DNA of 64,000 nt, from NCBI RefSeq assembly GCF_008630065.1, contig NZ_VWPL01000006.1, forward strand, positions 98,697 through 162,696, given 5' to 3'. Below the pieces are notes generated by a model. That model was not told the origin of the DNA. It ran no database searches and saw only the letters and a list, made by a program, of their open reading frames with translations. Of this stretch, positions 17,963-28,495 are shown piece after piece. The stretch's first letter is position 1; each line of letters begins with the position of its first letter. This DNA comes from Blastochloris sulfoviridis. Its GTDB lineage: Bacteria > Pseudomonadota > Alphaproteobacteria > Rhizobiales > Xanthobacteraceae. The position numbers were made by a program, and so were the translations under genes.

Positions 17963-19084
17963 TTGGCAAAGCACGAGACATCGTCGGCACATGCGATCGC
18001 ACCGGCCGGTCTTGCATCGGTCGGTCTTGCATCGGGCGCACACGCGCCGAGCGGGCCCGCTTCGGGACCACACGCCCCGGGGCACGTTTCAGGTGGCCAT
18101 GCGTTGGGCGGGCATGTCTCTGGCGGGCATGGTTCCAACTCGCATGGTTCGAACTCGCATGGGCCGCACGCGCATTCCAGCGGCGCTCACATGCCGTCCG
18201 GGCATGCCGGGGGCGGCTGGGCGCCGGCGCGCGCGCCGGCCGGCGGCCTGCCGGGCGCCGGGGTTGCGCGCCGCCCGGGCGAACTGGAGGCGACCCGCCC
18301 GCACCTGAAGGCGCCCGGCAAGGGTGGCGCCAAGCGCGAGCAATTGCACCAGCGGCCGGCGCCCGAGAAGATCCTGCAGGCGTTCAACACCTGGTCGTTC
18401 AAGCGGGAGCAGCCGGACAATAAGCCGGCGATCCTGAACCTGATCGGCGATCTCGTGCACCACGATCTGCCGATCCAGTTCCTGATGTACTGGGGCAAGG
18501 GTCCGCGGCATTCGCTGGCGAAGCCGGACACCGCCTGCCTCGATCATCTGAAGGATCTCACGCGGCGCGTCGACGAGGTCTACCGGCATGGCGCGACGTT
18601 CCGGCTGATCTTCACCGACACGCATGCCGAGCTGAACGGCTACGCCAAGGACGCCTGCGAGCGCTATTTCCAGGCCGTGGCGGCGGCGGCGGCGGCGCGC
18701 GGCTTCGACGCCTGCCGGCTGAGCCATCTGATGGCGGCGGTCGGCATGGTCGAGTGCGACGGCGACCTCGACGAGGCGGTGCCCGAGGACACGCTGGAGA
18801 AGCTGCGCGTCTGTGCCGAGAAATGGTACCACGGCGAAGGCGGCGCCGCCGACGGCGCCGAGAAATACTACCGCATGAACATGCGCGAGAAGCGGGTGGT
18901 CGAGCTCGCCTTCCCGCGCGCCATCTTCACCACCTTCAATGGCAGCCAGTTCCGCAGCCTGTTCCCGGACCGGCTGCCGGTGTTCTACATGTATTCGCTG
19001 CGGCGCGGCGTCAGCATCAAGCCGTGGTTCATCCCAGCCGACGCCCCCCTCCCCGACGCGCCGCCGGCCGAGCCGGCATCCTGA
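17963..19084 (+). CDS. His/Gly-rich N-terminus fused to a putative DIT1/PvcA-like (isonitrile synthase-like) domain
   Basis: I favour the TTG at 17963 (GGGGGG just upstream; 373 residues); the frame is open back to a TTG at 17903. Residues ~1-110 are low complexity, rich in His, Gly, Ser and Pro (repeats such as GGHGSNSHGSNSHG and HVSGGHALGGHVSGGH). The remaining ~255 residues look like a folded enzyme: ILQAFNTWSFKR, DLPIQFLMYWGKGPRHSLAKPD, DEVYRHGATFRLIFTDTHAELNG, then GFDACRLSHL. The order of these blocks (lead helix, a 'PI-F' strand, K-PD segment, 'Y-x-G-A' and an acidic TD loop) recalls L-Tyr/L-Trp isonitrile synthases, but the family's KS and SDGRVF motifs are replaced. The call is tentative. 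An EamA exporter gene starts 15 bp downstream. Confidence 0.5.
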   Translation: MAKHETSSAHAIAPAGLASVGLASGAHAPSGPASGPHAPGHVSGGHALGGHVSGGHGSNSHGSNSHGPHAHSSGAHMPSGHAGGGWAPARAPAGGLPGAGVARRPGELEATRPHLKAPGKGGAKREQLHQRPAPEKILQAFNTWSFKREQPDNKPAILNLIGDLVHHDLPIQFLMYWGKGPRHSLAKPDTACLDHLKDLTRRVDEVYRHGATFRLIFTDTHAELNGYAKDACERYFQAVAAAAAARGFDACRLSHLMAAVGMVECDGDLDEAVPEDTLEKLRVCAEKWYHGEGGAADGAEKYYRMNMREKRVVELAFPRAIFTTFNGSQFRSLFPDRLPVFYMYSLRRGVSIKPWFIPADAPLPDAPPAEPAS

Positions 19085-19099
19085 CCCGCGGGCCCGGCG

Positions 19100-20164
19100 A
19101 TGACCGACACCGTCCGGCCGCACGTGCGGCATTCGCCCGCGCCCTCCCCCGCCATGACCCCTCGGGAGCGGAGCGCCCTGGGATATGCCGAGCGCCGCAC
19201 CGCCGTCGTTCCCCCGGCAGCAGCCGGGCTGAGGGCGGCCCGCCCCGCGGCCGCGCCGCGGCCGGAGCCGGCGCGCGCGCCGGCCAGGATGCTGCGCGTC
19301 GACAATGTGCCGCGCGGCATTCTCTACATGATCGCGGCGACGATGTTCTTCGCGGTGTCGCACGCCATCAGCAAGTGGCTGGTGGCCACCTATCCGGTCG
19401 GCGAGGTGATGTTCCTCCGCTCGCTGTCGTCGCTTCTCGTCACCGCGGCGCTGGTCCTGCCTTTCACCGGGCTGGCGGTATTCGATACGCCGCGGCCGGG
19501 CGCGCACCTAGCGCGCGGCTTCTCCCAGGCCTGCTCGCAGACCTTCGCGGTCATCGCCTTCAGCATGATGCCGCTGGCCGGCGCCATCGCCATCAATTTC
19601 TCGGCGCCGCTGTGGGCGGCGCTGCTGTCGGTGTTCTGGCTGAAGGAGCGGGCGGGGCCGGCGCGCTGGGCGGCGCTGCTCACCGGCTTCAGCGGCGTGG
19701 TCATCGTCGCCAATCCCGGCGCCGATGCGCTGCAGATCGGCGCGCTGTTCGCGCTGGCCAATGCGGTGATGTATGGCAGCGTCACGGTGGCGGTGCGCGG
19801 CATGTCGGCCACCGAGTCCGCCAACACGCTGATGATGTGGCAGCTGATGACGGTTGCGGCCTGCCACGCCGCGCTGCTGCCGTTCGGGCTGGTCACGCCG
19901 ACGCCGCAGGACGCGCTGCTGCTCTTCCTCACCGGGGCGGCCAATTCGGGGGCGCAATACACCTGGACCAAGGCGCTGTCGCTGGCGCCGACCGCCGCCG
20001 TCTCGCCCTTCTACTACCTGCTCTTGGTGTGGGCGATGGGCGTCGGCTTCCTGGTGTGGGGCGACGTGCCGACGCTCGGCCTCGTCGCCGGCTCGGCGGT
20101 GGTGGTGGGCTCCGGCCTGTTCCTGCTGTGGCACGAGACGCGGCGCCACAAGGAAAAGAACTAG
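19100..20164 (+). CDS. DMT-superfamily transporter (EamA type)
   Basis: The 354-residue protein has an unusual hydrophilic N-terminal extension of ~65 residues (Ala/Pro/Arg-rich), then about ten membrane helices in two EamA repeats (GILYMIAATMFFAVSHAISKW opening the first, IGALFALANAVMYGSVTVAVR the second). Members export amino acids and small metabolites. A start at a later in-frame Met/Leu is possible given the extension. It is 15 bp behind the PvcA-like gene, same strand, so the likeliest role is export or import of that enzyme's substrate or product (inference). It converges on the creatininase-like gene. Confidence 0.88.
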   Translation: MTDTVRPHVRHSPAPSPAMTPRERSALGYAERRTAVVPPAAAGLRAARPAAAPRPEPARAPARMLRVDNVPRGILYMIAATMFFAVSHAISKWLVATYPVGEVMFLRSLSSLLVTAALVLPFTGLAVFDTPRPGAHLARGFSQACSQTFAVIAFSMMPLAGAIAINFSAPLWAALLSVFWLKERAGPARWAALLTGFSGVVIVANPGADALQIGALFALANAVMYGSVTVAVRGMSATESANTLMMWQLMTVAACHAALLPFGLVTPTPQDALLLFLTGAANSGAQYTWTKALSLAPTAAVSPFYYLLLVWAMGVGFLVWGDVPTLGLVAGSAVVVGSGLFLLWHETRRHKEKN

Positions 20165-20173
20165 CGGTTGGGG

Positions 20174-20998
20174 TCAGTCGATCCCCTCTCCGCCGCCGAG
20201 CGGCCCCGGCGCCAGTGCTGCCATGTCGAAGGCGTCGACGTCGCGCAGAAGCGCGATGAAGGCGCGCGCCCCGTGATCCGCGGCGGCGCGGCCCTTCTCC
20301 GCCGTCGCGGCGGCGGCGTTGCCGACCACACCCGCGGCGTTGAGATCCTGCGCCATCCAGCCGAAGCCGACCGGGCTCGTCGCCCGCAGCCGGGCGAAGC
20401 GCGTCTCCATGCCCTCGGCGTGCGAGGCGAAGTCTTGCGCCAGCTCCATGCGCACCAGATCGGGCCGGAAGGCCAGCATCAGCGAGGTCTCGATCTCGCC
20501 GCCATGGATGCCGAAGCGCACCTCATGTGCTCCGAACAGCCCCTCGGGATAGCCGAGCTTGTGCCAGGAGCAGGTGACGGCGAACACGCCGTGGCGCGCC
20601 CGCAGATCGCGCGCCAGCATGTCGGCGGCGGCGACATTGCCGCCATGGCTGGTGGCGATGACCAGCTTGCGCAAGCCGGCGCGGTGAAGTGCCGTGCCGA
20701 TGGCCTGCCAGCCGGCCATCGCGGTGGCCGCCTCCAGGCTCAGCGTGCCGGGAAAGGCGAGATGCTCGGGCGAGATGCCGATGGCCTGCACCGGCAGCAG
20801 CACCGCCGGCAGGTCGTCCGGCAGAAGCTCGGCCACCCGCGCCAGATAGCCTTCGGCGATGACGGTGTCGGTGCCGAGCGGCAGGTGCGGCCCGTGCTGC
20901 TCGACCGCGGCAAGCGGCAGCACCGCGATCCAGCGCGCGGTGTCGCCGCCCGCGATCTCGGGCCATGTCAGATGCGTCCACCACCGCCTGGGCGGCAT
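20174..20998 (-). CDS. creatininase / creatinine amidohydrolase family protein
   Basis: ATG 20998 is preceded by AAGAGGAGC; the open frame reaching 21142 runs through a 44-bp repeat and is not used. The 274-residue protein has the family metal-binding pattern: LPLAAVEQHGPHLPLGTDT (Glu, His and Asp ligands), TSHGGNVAA and GIHGGEIETSLML (His and Glu). Family members are metal-dependent cyclic amidases, including creatininase, MftE-type peptidases and FAPy deformylases, so the substrate is open. No sarcosine or creatine genes are nearby. Confidence 0.85.
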   Translation of the reverse strand: MPPRRWWTHLTWPEIAGGDTARWIAVLPLAAVEQHGPHLPLGTDTVIAEGYLARVAELLPDDLPAVLLPVQAIGISPEHLAFPGTLSLEAATAMAGWQAIGTALHRAGLRKLVIATSHGGNVAAADMLARDLRARHGVFAVTCSWHKLGYPEGLFGAHEVRFGIHGGEIETSLMLAFRPDLVRMELAQDFASHAEGMETRFARLRATSPVGFGWMAQDLNAAGVVGNAAAATAEKGRAAADHGARAFIALLRDVDAFDMAALAPGPLGGGEGID

Positions 20999-21015
20999 GA
21001 CCCTGCTCCTCTTGA

Positions 21016-21116
21016 GCATCTTTCGTAAAAGCTTGTACCGGTTCGGCGCAAGAAAATGCGATCCGTCAGAAACCTGCAGCGCCAATCTGCGGCTGGCAGA
21101 CCGGATTGCGCTCCAG
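21016..21116. repeat. family A palindromic repeat with outer arms
   Basis: A diverged 44-bp copy at 21016-21059 (GCATCTTTCGTAAAAGC ... GCAAGAAAATGC) is followed by the outer inverted repeat region ending GGATTGCGCTCCAGG. It lies upstream of the creatininase-like gene. Confidence 0.7.
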
Positions 21117-21250
21117 GACTCGCCTTTTTCCTTCGCCGACATACAGATTTCACGAAGACACGGAAACTATCCGGTGGGCAGGCTGTACGGAATGCCTGCA
21201 AGAATTGACCTTGCCGGCGATGCCGGCAAAGATTCGGCGGGAGCTGGGCG

Positions 21251-21784
21251 ATGAAGGACGGCGGCGCCAAGGACGTCTACAGCAAGACAGTCGGCTACCG
21301 GCTCAATCACACGGCCCGGCTGCAGCGGGCGCGCGCCGCCCGCCTGCTGGCCGGTCTCGGCCTGTTTCCCGGCCAGGAGACGGTGCTGAAGCTGCTGGCC
21401 GAGGGCGACGGCCGCACCATGGGCGATCTCGCCGGCGCGCTGCGGGTGCGCCCGCCCACCGCCTCCAAGACCATCGCCCGGCTCGCCGTGCAGGGCCTCG
21501 TCGAGCGCCGGGCCTCGAACGGCGACGGCCGGCTGGTGCGCGTCCACCTCACCGAGACCGGGCGCGCGCGCGCCGACGCCATCGACGGCATCTGGCACGC
21601 CCTCGAACAGGAGATGGTCGAGGGGCTGGACGGCAAGGACAAGAAGCGCCTGCGCAAGCTCTTGCGCCGGATCGAGAAGAACCTCGCCGCCCGGCTCGGC
21701 ACCGAGCCGCACGAGGACGACGCCGAGGACGCCGAGGACGAGCCGGTATCCCCGACGATCAAGCCGGCGGTGGCATCAGAATAG
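21251..21784 (+). CDS. MarR-family transcriptional regulator
   Basis: The 177-residue winged-helix protein has the MarR order: dimerisation helix, GLFPGQETVLKLLAEGDGRTMGDLAGALRVRPPTASKTIARL (helix-turn-helix, in two blocks) and the wing RRASNGDGRLVRVHLTETG, where the D-x-R pair of the wing is kept. The last ~25 residues are acidic and disordered (DEDDAEDAEDE-like). GGGAG lies upstream of the ATG. It converges on chrA with a 9-bp overlap of the 3' ends, so it is not in that operon, and its target is not evident. Confidence 0.9.
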   Translation: MKDGGAKDVYSKTVGYRLNHTARLQRARAARLLAGLGLFPGQETVLKLLAEGDGRTMGDLAGALRVRPPTASKTIARLAVQGLVERRASNGDGRLVRVHLTETGRARADAIDGIWHALEQEMVEGLDGKDKKRLRKLLRRIEKNLAARLGTEPHEDDAEDAEDEPVSPTIKPAVASE

Positions 21785-23074
21785 GCTCGCCAGCACGCCG
21801 AGCCCGGCCATGATCGCCACCGTGGCGATGAGCCCGCGCTTGGCCACGAACACCAGCCCCATCGCGATGGCGGCGAGCGCGGCCGCCCGCGCATCGAAGC
21901 TTGCCGGATCCGGCACCAAGAGCCGGACCGGGCCGAGCTGGACGGTCCCGACCGTCGCGAACAGCGTATGCAGCGCGAACCAGGCCGCGAGGTGCGCCAT
22001 CACCCCCACCACCGCCGCGGTGATGCCCCGGAGCGCCGCCGCCAGCCGGCGGTTGGCCTGCAGCGTCTCCAGCCACGGCGCGCCGGCGAAGATCCACAGG
22101 AAGGACGGCGCGAATGTCACCCAGGTGGTGACGGCGGCGCCGAGCAGGCCGGCAGCGAGCGGCGCGAACGGCGCGGGCGCCCGGTAGGCGCCGAGGAAGC
22201 CCGCGAACTGCGTCACCAGGATCAGCGGCCCCGGCGTGGTCTCGGCAAGGCCGAGCCCGGCCAGCATGTCGGCAGGGTCCGCCCAGCCGCGTCCCACCGC
22301 CTGCTCGGCGAGATAGGCGAGGATGGCGTAGGCGCCGCCGAACGTCACCACCGCCAGCTTGGCGAAGAACGCCCCGATCTCGAACAGCACGTGGCCCGCA
22401 CCGAGCGTCGCGGCGATCAGGCCGAGCGGCGCAAGCCACAGCAGCGCGGCGATGGCGGCCGGCCACAGGCCCGCGCCCGCGGGCCGCACCGCGGCTGGCG
22501 GCGCCTCGGGCACGGCGGCGAACAGCAGGGCGCCGGCCAGAGCCGCGGCGGCCACCACCAGCGGAAACGGCAGCGCGAACAGCCCCACCGCCAGCAGGGC
22601 GGCCAGGGCCACCGCCTGCGCCGGCCGCGGCTTCAGCACGCGGCGCGAGACGCGGATCAGCGCCTCCAGCACGATCGCCAGCACCGCCGCCTTGATGCCG
22701 AAGAACAGCCCGCCGACGAGGGGGGCCCCGGCGAACAGCACATAGGCGATGCTCAGCGCCAGCATCACCAGCGCACCCGGCAGCACGAACAGCCCGCCGG
22801 CAATGACCCCGCCCCGCCAGCCCTTGAGCCGCCAGCCGATATAGGTGGCGAGCTGCTGGGCCTCGGGGCCGGGCAGCAGCATGCAGAAGTTCAGCGCCCG
22901 CAGGAACTGGCCCTCGTCCAGCCATCCCCGCTCCTCGACCGCCACGCGATGCATCAGTGCGATCTGCGCCGCCGGCCCACCGAAGGACAGGAGTCCGATG
23001 GCGAGGAAGGCGCGCGTCAGGCCGGCGAGGGTCGGAGCAAGGGTCGGAGGAAGGGTCGGGGGCGGCTCGCTCAT
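21776..23074 (-). CDS. chrA: chromate transporter ChrA
   Basis: The 432-residue inner-membrane protein has two homologous CHR halves, the long-chain form. The first half shows SFGGPAAQIALMHR and EGQFLRALNFCMLLPGPEAQQLATYIGWR (in two blocks); the second shows KLAVVTFGGAYAILAYL and GLGLAETTPGPLILVTQFAGF. These FGG(P/A) and PGP motifs define the family. ChrA lowers cytoplasmic chromate by export. No ChrB regulator is seen. The first ~20 residues are a PTLPPTLAPTLAG repeat. Confidence 0.92.
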   Translation of the reverse strand: MSEPPPTLPPTLAPTLAGLTRAFLAIGLLSFGGPAAQIALMHRVAVEERGWLDEGQFLRALNFCMLLPGPEAQQLATYIGWRLKGWRGGVIAGGLFVLPGALVMLALSIAYVLFAGAPLVGGLFFGIKAAVLAIVLEALIRVSRRVLKPRPAQAVALAALLAVGLFALPFPLVVAAAALAGALLFAAVPEAPPAAVRPAGAGLWPAAIAALLWLAPLGLIAATLGAGHVLFEIGAFFAKLAVVTFGGAYAILAYLAEQAVGRGWADPADMLAGLGLAETTPGPLILVTQFAGFLGAYRAPAPFAPLAAGLLGAAVTTWVTFAPSFLWIFAGAPWLETLQANRRLAAALRGITAAVVGVMAHLAAWFALHTLFATVGTVQLGPVRLLVPDPASFDARAAALAAIAMGLVFVAKRGLIATVAIMAGLGVLASLF

Positions 23075-23175
23075 GCCGAATCCTGCATAACGCAGACGGC
23101 ACTATAGCGACGGCCGCGGGATTTGCCGCGGGCGACAGGGGTCCGGCGGCCAGCCGTTCGGACCGGACCGGCCAC

Positions 23176-25893
23176 CTACCCGCCAGCCGCCTTCGACAGG
23201 CCCCACTTCTCGATGATGCCGGCGATCTCGTCGGCCGGCACGGCACCGGAGAACAGGAAGCCCTGCGCCTCGTCGCAGCCCAGCGCCGCCAGGAATTCGC
23301 ACTGATAGTCGGACTCGACGCCCTCGGCGGTGGTGGTCATGCCGAGCGCGCGGGCGATCGAGACCACCGCCTGCACGATGACCACGCGGTCGGTGCCGTG
23401 CACCAGATCGGTGACGAAGGAGCGGTCGATCTTGACCTTGTCAAAGGGGAAGGTCCGCAGATAGCTCAAGGACGAATAGCCGGTGCCGAAATCGTCCATG
23501 GCGATGCGCACGCCGAGATTTTTCAGCCGCCGCAGGGTGGCGATGGTGTTCTCATTGTCCTCGAGCACGATCTGCTCGGTGATCTCGATCTCCAGGCGGC
23601 AGGGCGCGAGCCCGGTCTCGGCCAGCAGATGCTCGATCCGCTCGCCGAGATCGGGGGCGAGAAGCTGCACCGGCGACAGGTTGACCGCGATCTTGAGATT
23701 GCCGGGCCAGCGGGCGGCCTCGCGGCAGGCGGCGTCCAGCGCCCATTCGCCGATCGGCATGATCAGCCCGGTATCCTCGGCGACCGGGATGAACAGGCCC
23801 GGCGGAATGAGGCCCTTGACCGGGTGGCGCCAGCGGGCCAGCGCCTCGAAGCCGGCCACGCAGTCATCCCGCAGATCGATGATCGGCTGGTAGTGCAGCT
23901 CCAGCTCGCCGCGCTCGATGGCGGTGCGCAGATCGGTCTCGATCTCGCGCCGGTCGTTGAGCTCGGTGCTCATGGCGTGGCTGTAGAAGCGGAACGTGCC
24001 GCGGCTGTCGGCCTTCACCGAATAGAGCGCGAGATCGGCGGCCACCAGCAGGTCGTCGACATTGCGCCCGTCGGCGGGGCCCATGGCGATGCCGATGCTG
24101 GCGCCGGTGCGCACCTTGTAGCCGTCGACGTCGAAGGGCGGGGCGATGCAGTCGAGCAGGCGGCGCGCCAGGTCGCCGATCTCGGCGCGCGAGCCGGCCA
24201 TCGGCACCAGGATCGAGAATTCGTCGCCGCCAAGCCGCGCCAGCAGCACGCCGGGTTCGACCGCCTGCTTCAGCCGGTTGCCGACCCGCCGCAGCAGCAG
24301 GTCGCCGATGCGATGGCCGAGCGTGTCGTTGATCACCTTGAAGCGGTCGAGATCGAGGAACAGCACGGCGAAGCCCGGCGCCTCGGGATCGTCGCACTGC
24401 GCGGCGTAGGCGCTGCAGATCTCCTCCAGCCGCGCGCGGAAGATGCGGCGGTTGGGCAGATCGGTCAGCGGGTCTTCCGAGGCGAGGCGCGCCACGTGGG
24501 TTTCCGCCTCGCGCCGCTTGGTGATGTCGGTGAAGGTCTGGACGAGGCCGCCGTCCGGCAGCGGCGCACTGCGGATCTCGATGACCGTGCCGTTGGCCAT
24601 CAGCCGCTCGGAGATCGCGCAATGGGGGGCGGGGCTCCAGGGCTGGCTGCCCTCGAGCGGATTCAGGCTGGCGTGCTCGCCCGCGTGCTGCAGCGCGCTG
24701 TTGCGGGCCTGATAGGCCATCAGCTCGTCGAAGCGCGGCGGCGTCTCGATGAATTTCGGCGGCAGGTCCAGCAGCTCGCCGCACTTGGCGTTGATGATCG
24801 GGATCTCGAGATCCTTGGTGATCAGCATGATGCCCTGGCTCATGTTCTCCAGGGTCAGGTGCAACTGCTCGGCCTTCTGGCGGGCCTTGGCCTCGGCCTG
24901 CAGGATGTTCTTGACGGCGATGAGGATCAGCACCGTCAGCACGAAGCCGACGATGGCGTTCAGCCGGAGATTGGCGGCCGAGCCGGCATAGACGGCGCGC
25001 AGATCGGTGCTGACGCTCATCCACAAGGGCTGGCCGCGGACATGGCGGAAGGTGACGAGGCGCCGGTTGCCGGAGGCGGAATCGGTCTCCTCGAAGGTGA
25101 CCATCCCGGCGCTGCGGGCGATCGACACGAACCGGGTGCCGTTCAGATCCTCGCCGAGCGCAAACCCGCCGGCGCTGCCGCCGGCCGAGCGCACGATGCC
25201 GTCATTGCCCACCAGCGCGATCGACACCGAGGAGGCAAAGTCGATCTTGTTGTAGAAATTGGTCAGGTGCTCCGGCTTCAGCGAGGCGACGACCACCCCG
25301 CCGAACGAGCCGTCGCTGTTGAGAAACCGCCGCGTGAACTGCACGGACCATTGCCGGCTGACGCGGCCGACGACCGGCTTGCTGACGAACAGCCGGTCCT
25401 CACCGCTGCTGAGGTGGACGCGGTAGTGCTCGCGGTCGCTGAGGTCGAGCGGCGCCGCGGGCTGCGGGCCGGCGTTCGAGGCGCGCATGATGCCGCTGGC
25501 ATCGATGATCGCCACCTGGACGATGATCTCGCTCAGGACGTCGGTGGTGCTGACGATGGTGTGGAAATCGGTGGTGTCCTTGCGGGTCTCGATGGTGCGG
25601 CGAAGATAGAGGAGCGCCTTGTCGATCTCGCCGATCGAGCGCAGCACGTTCTCCTCGAACACCATCGAGAAGTTCTCGTTGGTGCGGACGGCTTCGCGCA
25701 GATCGCTGCGCAAATCGTCGGAATATTTCAGGAAGATGCCGACCCACAGCATGACGATGAGCGCCAAGCCGAAAATGGCCGAGCTCCGCCACTTGCCCAA
25801 GCGTTTAGACAAGCGCTTGGCAAAAAGGCGGGGAAATTGAGCAAGGTGCCGTCTCATCAGCGAATGCCGTGTCACGCTCCCATCAGGCAGCAC
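23176..25893 (-). CDS. membrane-bound GGDEF-EAL cyclic-di-GMP protein with periplasmic sensor and PAS domain
   Basis: I use the GTG at 25893 because GGAGAGG stands 7 bp upstream; ATG 25857 has no clear site. The 905 residues comprise a TM helix (~38-55), a periplasmic Cache-like sensor (~60-300), a second TM (VGFVLTVLILIAVKNI), a PAS-like segment (TLENMSQGIMLITKDLEIPI), a GGDEF domain (LARLGGDEFSIL) and an EAL domain. Both active sites look intact: GGDEF, and for EAL the motifs FEALARW, EITEQ, DDFGTGYSSL and KIDRSF, plus AEGVES. The RxxD inhibitory site before GGDEF is replaced by EPGV. It probably makes and/or breaks c-di-GMP. No regulator gene is attached. Confidence 0.9.
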   Translation of the reverse strand: MLPDGSVTRHSLMRRHLAQFPRLFAKRLSKRLGKWRSSAIFGLALIVMLWVGIFLKYSDDLRSDLREAVRTNENFSMVFEENVLRSIGEIDKALLYLRRTIETRKDTTDFHTIVSTTDVLSEIIVQVAIIDASGIMRASNAGPQPAAPLDLSDREHYRVHLSSGEDRLFVSKPVVGRVSRQWSVQFTRRFLNSDGSFGGVVVASLKPEHLTNFYNKIDFASSVSIALVGNDGIVRSAGGSAGGFALGEDLNGTRFVSIARSAGMVTFEETDSASGNRRLVTFRHVRGQPLWMSVSTDLRAVYAGSAANLRLNAIVGFVLTVLILIAVKNILQAEAKARQKAEQLHLTLENMSQGIMLITKDLEIPIINAKCGELLDLPPKFIETPPRFDELMAYQARNSALQHAGEHASLNPLEGSQPWSPAPHCAISERLMANGTVIEIRSAPLPDGGLVQTFTDITKRREAETHVARLASEDPLTDLPNRRIFRARLEEICSAYAAQCDDPEAPGFAVLFLDLDRFKVINDTLGHRIGDLLLRRVGNRLKQAVEPGVLLARLGGDEFSILVPMAGSRAEIGDLARRLLDCIAPPFDVDGYKVRTGASIGIAMGPADGRNVDDLLVAADLALYSVKADSRGTFRFYSHAMSTELNDRREIETDLRTAIERGELELHYQPIIDLRDDCVAGFEALARWRHPVKGLIPPGLFIPVAEDTGLIMPIGEWALDAACREAARWPGNLKIAVNLSPVQLLAPDLGERIEHLLAETGLAPCRLEIEITEQIVLEDNENTIATLRRLKNLGVRIAMDDFGTGYSSLSYLRTFPFDKVKIDRSFVTDLVHGTDRVVIVQAVVSIARALGMTTTAEGVESDYQCEFLAALGCDEAQGFLFSGAVPADEIAGIIEKWGLSKAAGG

Positions 25894-27567
<1,674 letters not shown>

Positions 27568-27668
27568 CAGGTCGGTGGCGCGGGCTTGACCGCAGCCGCC
27601 GAATGGCGAAAGTCCAACCCTGCCGCGCAATCGTCCACCCAGCGGCGCCGTTGTCAGGAGGCTAACCC

Positions 27669-28157
27669 ATGCTGCGTCGTCTCACCGTTGCCGCCGTGGC
27701 GGGCGCGGTTCTCGCCTTGCCCCAGCTTGCGGCGCCGCAGGCTGCCCTCGCCCAGTCGCGCGCCGAGGTCGGCGTGCTCGAATGCGTCTCGACCGGCGCG
27801 ACCGGCTTCATCCTCGGCTCGATTCGCGACGTCACATGCACCTTCCGGCCGAACCCGCGGGTCAAGGCGAAGCCCGAGACGTATGTCGGCACCATCCGCC
27901 GGTTCGGGCTCGACCTCGGCGTCACCGAGCGGACGGTGATGGTGTGGAGCGTGTTCGCGCCGACCGTCAATATCGGCCGCGGCGACCTCGTCGGCGACTA
28001 TGCCGGCGTCTCCGGCCAGGCGACGATCGGGGCCGGCGTCGGCGCCAATGTGCTGCTCGGCGGCTCAAACAAGACGATCTCGCTGCAGCCGCTCAGCGTC
28101 GAGGGATCGCTGGGCCTCAACATCGCGCTCGGCGTCGCCGACCTTGAGCTGCGCTGA
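27669..28157 (+). CDS. DUF992 family secreted protein
   Basis: The 162-residue protein has a Sec signal peptide (LTVAAVAGAVLALPQLAAPQAALA) and a mature domain starting VGVLECVSTGATGFILGS, with an early conserved Cys pair (LEC ... VTCTF). A glycine-rich membrane-like hairpin (GVSGQATIGAGVGANVLLGG) follows. These are the features of the DUF992 family found in Alphaproteobacteria. Function is unknown. AGGAGG precedes the ATG, and a clear terminator follows, so it is probably a single-gene unit. Confidence 0.85.
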   Translation: MLRRLTVAAVAGAVLALPQLAAPQAALAQSRAEVGVLECVSTGATGFILGSIRDVTCTFRPNPRVKAKPETYVGTIRRFGLDLGVTERTVMVWSVFAPTVNIGRGDLVGDYAGVSGQATIGAGVGANVLLGGSNKTISLQPLSVEGSLGLNIALGVADLELR

Positions 28158-28196
28158 GCGATCCGCGCAGGCGTCCGCGAAACCCCACGATTCGAG

Positions 28197-28226
28197 GAAC
28201 CCGCCGCGAGGCGGGTTCTTTGTTTT
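28197..28226 (+). terminator. intrinsic terminator after DUF992 gene
   Basis: GAACCCGCC-gcga-GGCGGGTTC followed by TTTGTTTT is a canonical rho-independent terminator, 40 bp after the stop codon. Confidence 0.9.
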
Positions 28227-28350
28227 GCGGCAGGCCCGCAGACCGCCCCCGACTAAGTGTTTGCCCGCCGCCGCCGGGCGAATGGCTGCGCTTGCACCGG
28301 CCGCGACAGCCTGAAACGATAGGATCCCCGACGCAGTTTCAGGCGCAAGA

Positions 28351-28394
28351 GCATTCTCCGCAAGAGTGGGAACCGGTTTTGCGAAAGAGAATGC
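28351..28394. repeat. family A 44-bp palindromic repeat
   Basis: A well-kept copy: GCATTCTCCGCAAGAGTGGG then AACCGGTTTTGCGAAAGAGAATGC, followed by ...AACTTAGAGCGTCCGCGCG of the outer arm. It lies between the DUF992 terminator and the EF-G-like gene, whose promoter must be in this gap (28158-28495). Confidence 0.85.
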
Positions 28395-28495
28395 GACAAT
28401 TCAATAACTTAGAGCGTCCGCGCGTTCGATGAGACCGGCGGAGGCTTTTGGCCCGCCGCTTCATCGGTACCTGGCGGGCAGCGGAGGTGGTTCAC

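Noticed and set aside
20999..21142. longer N-terminus for the creatininase-like protein
   Set aside because: It runs through a family A repeat, and ATG 20998 has a good ribosome binding site.
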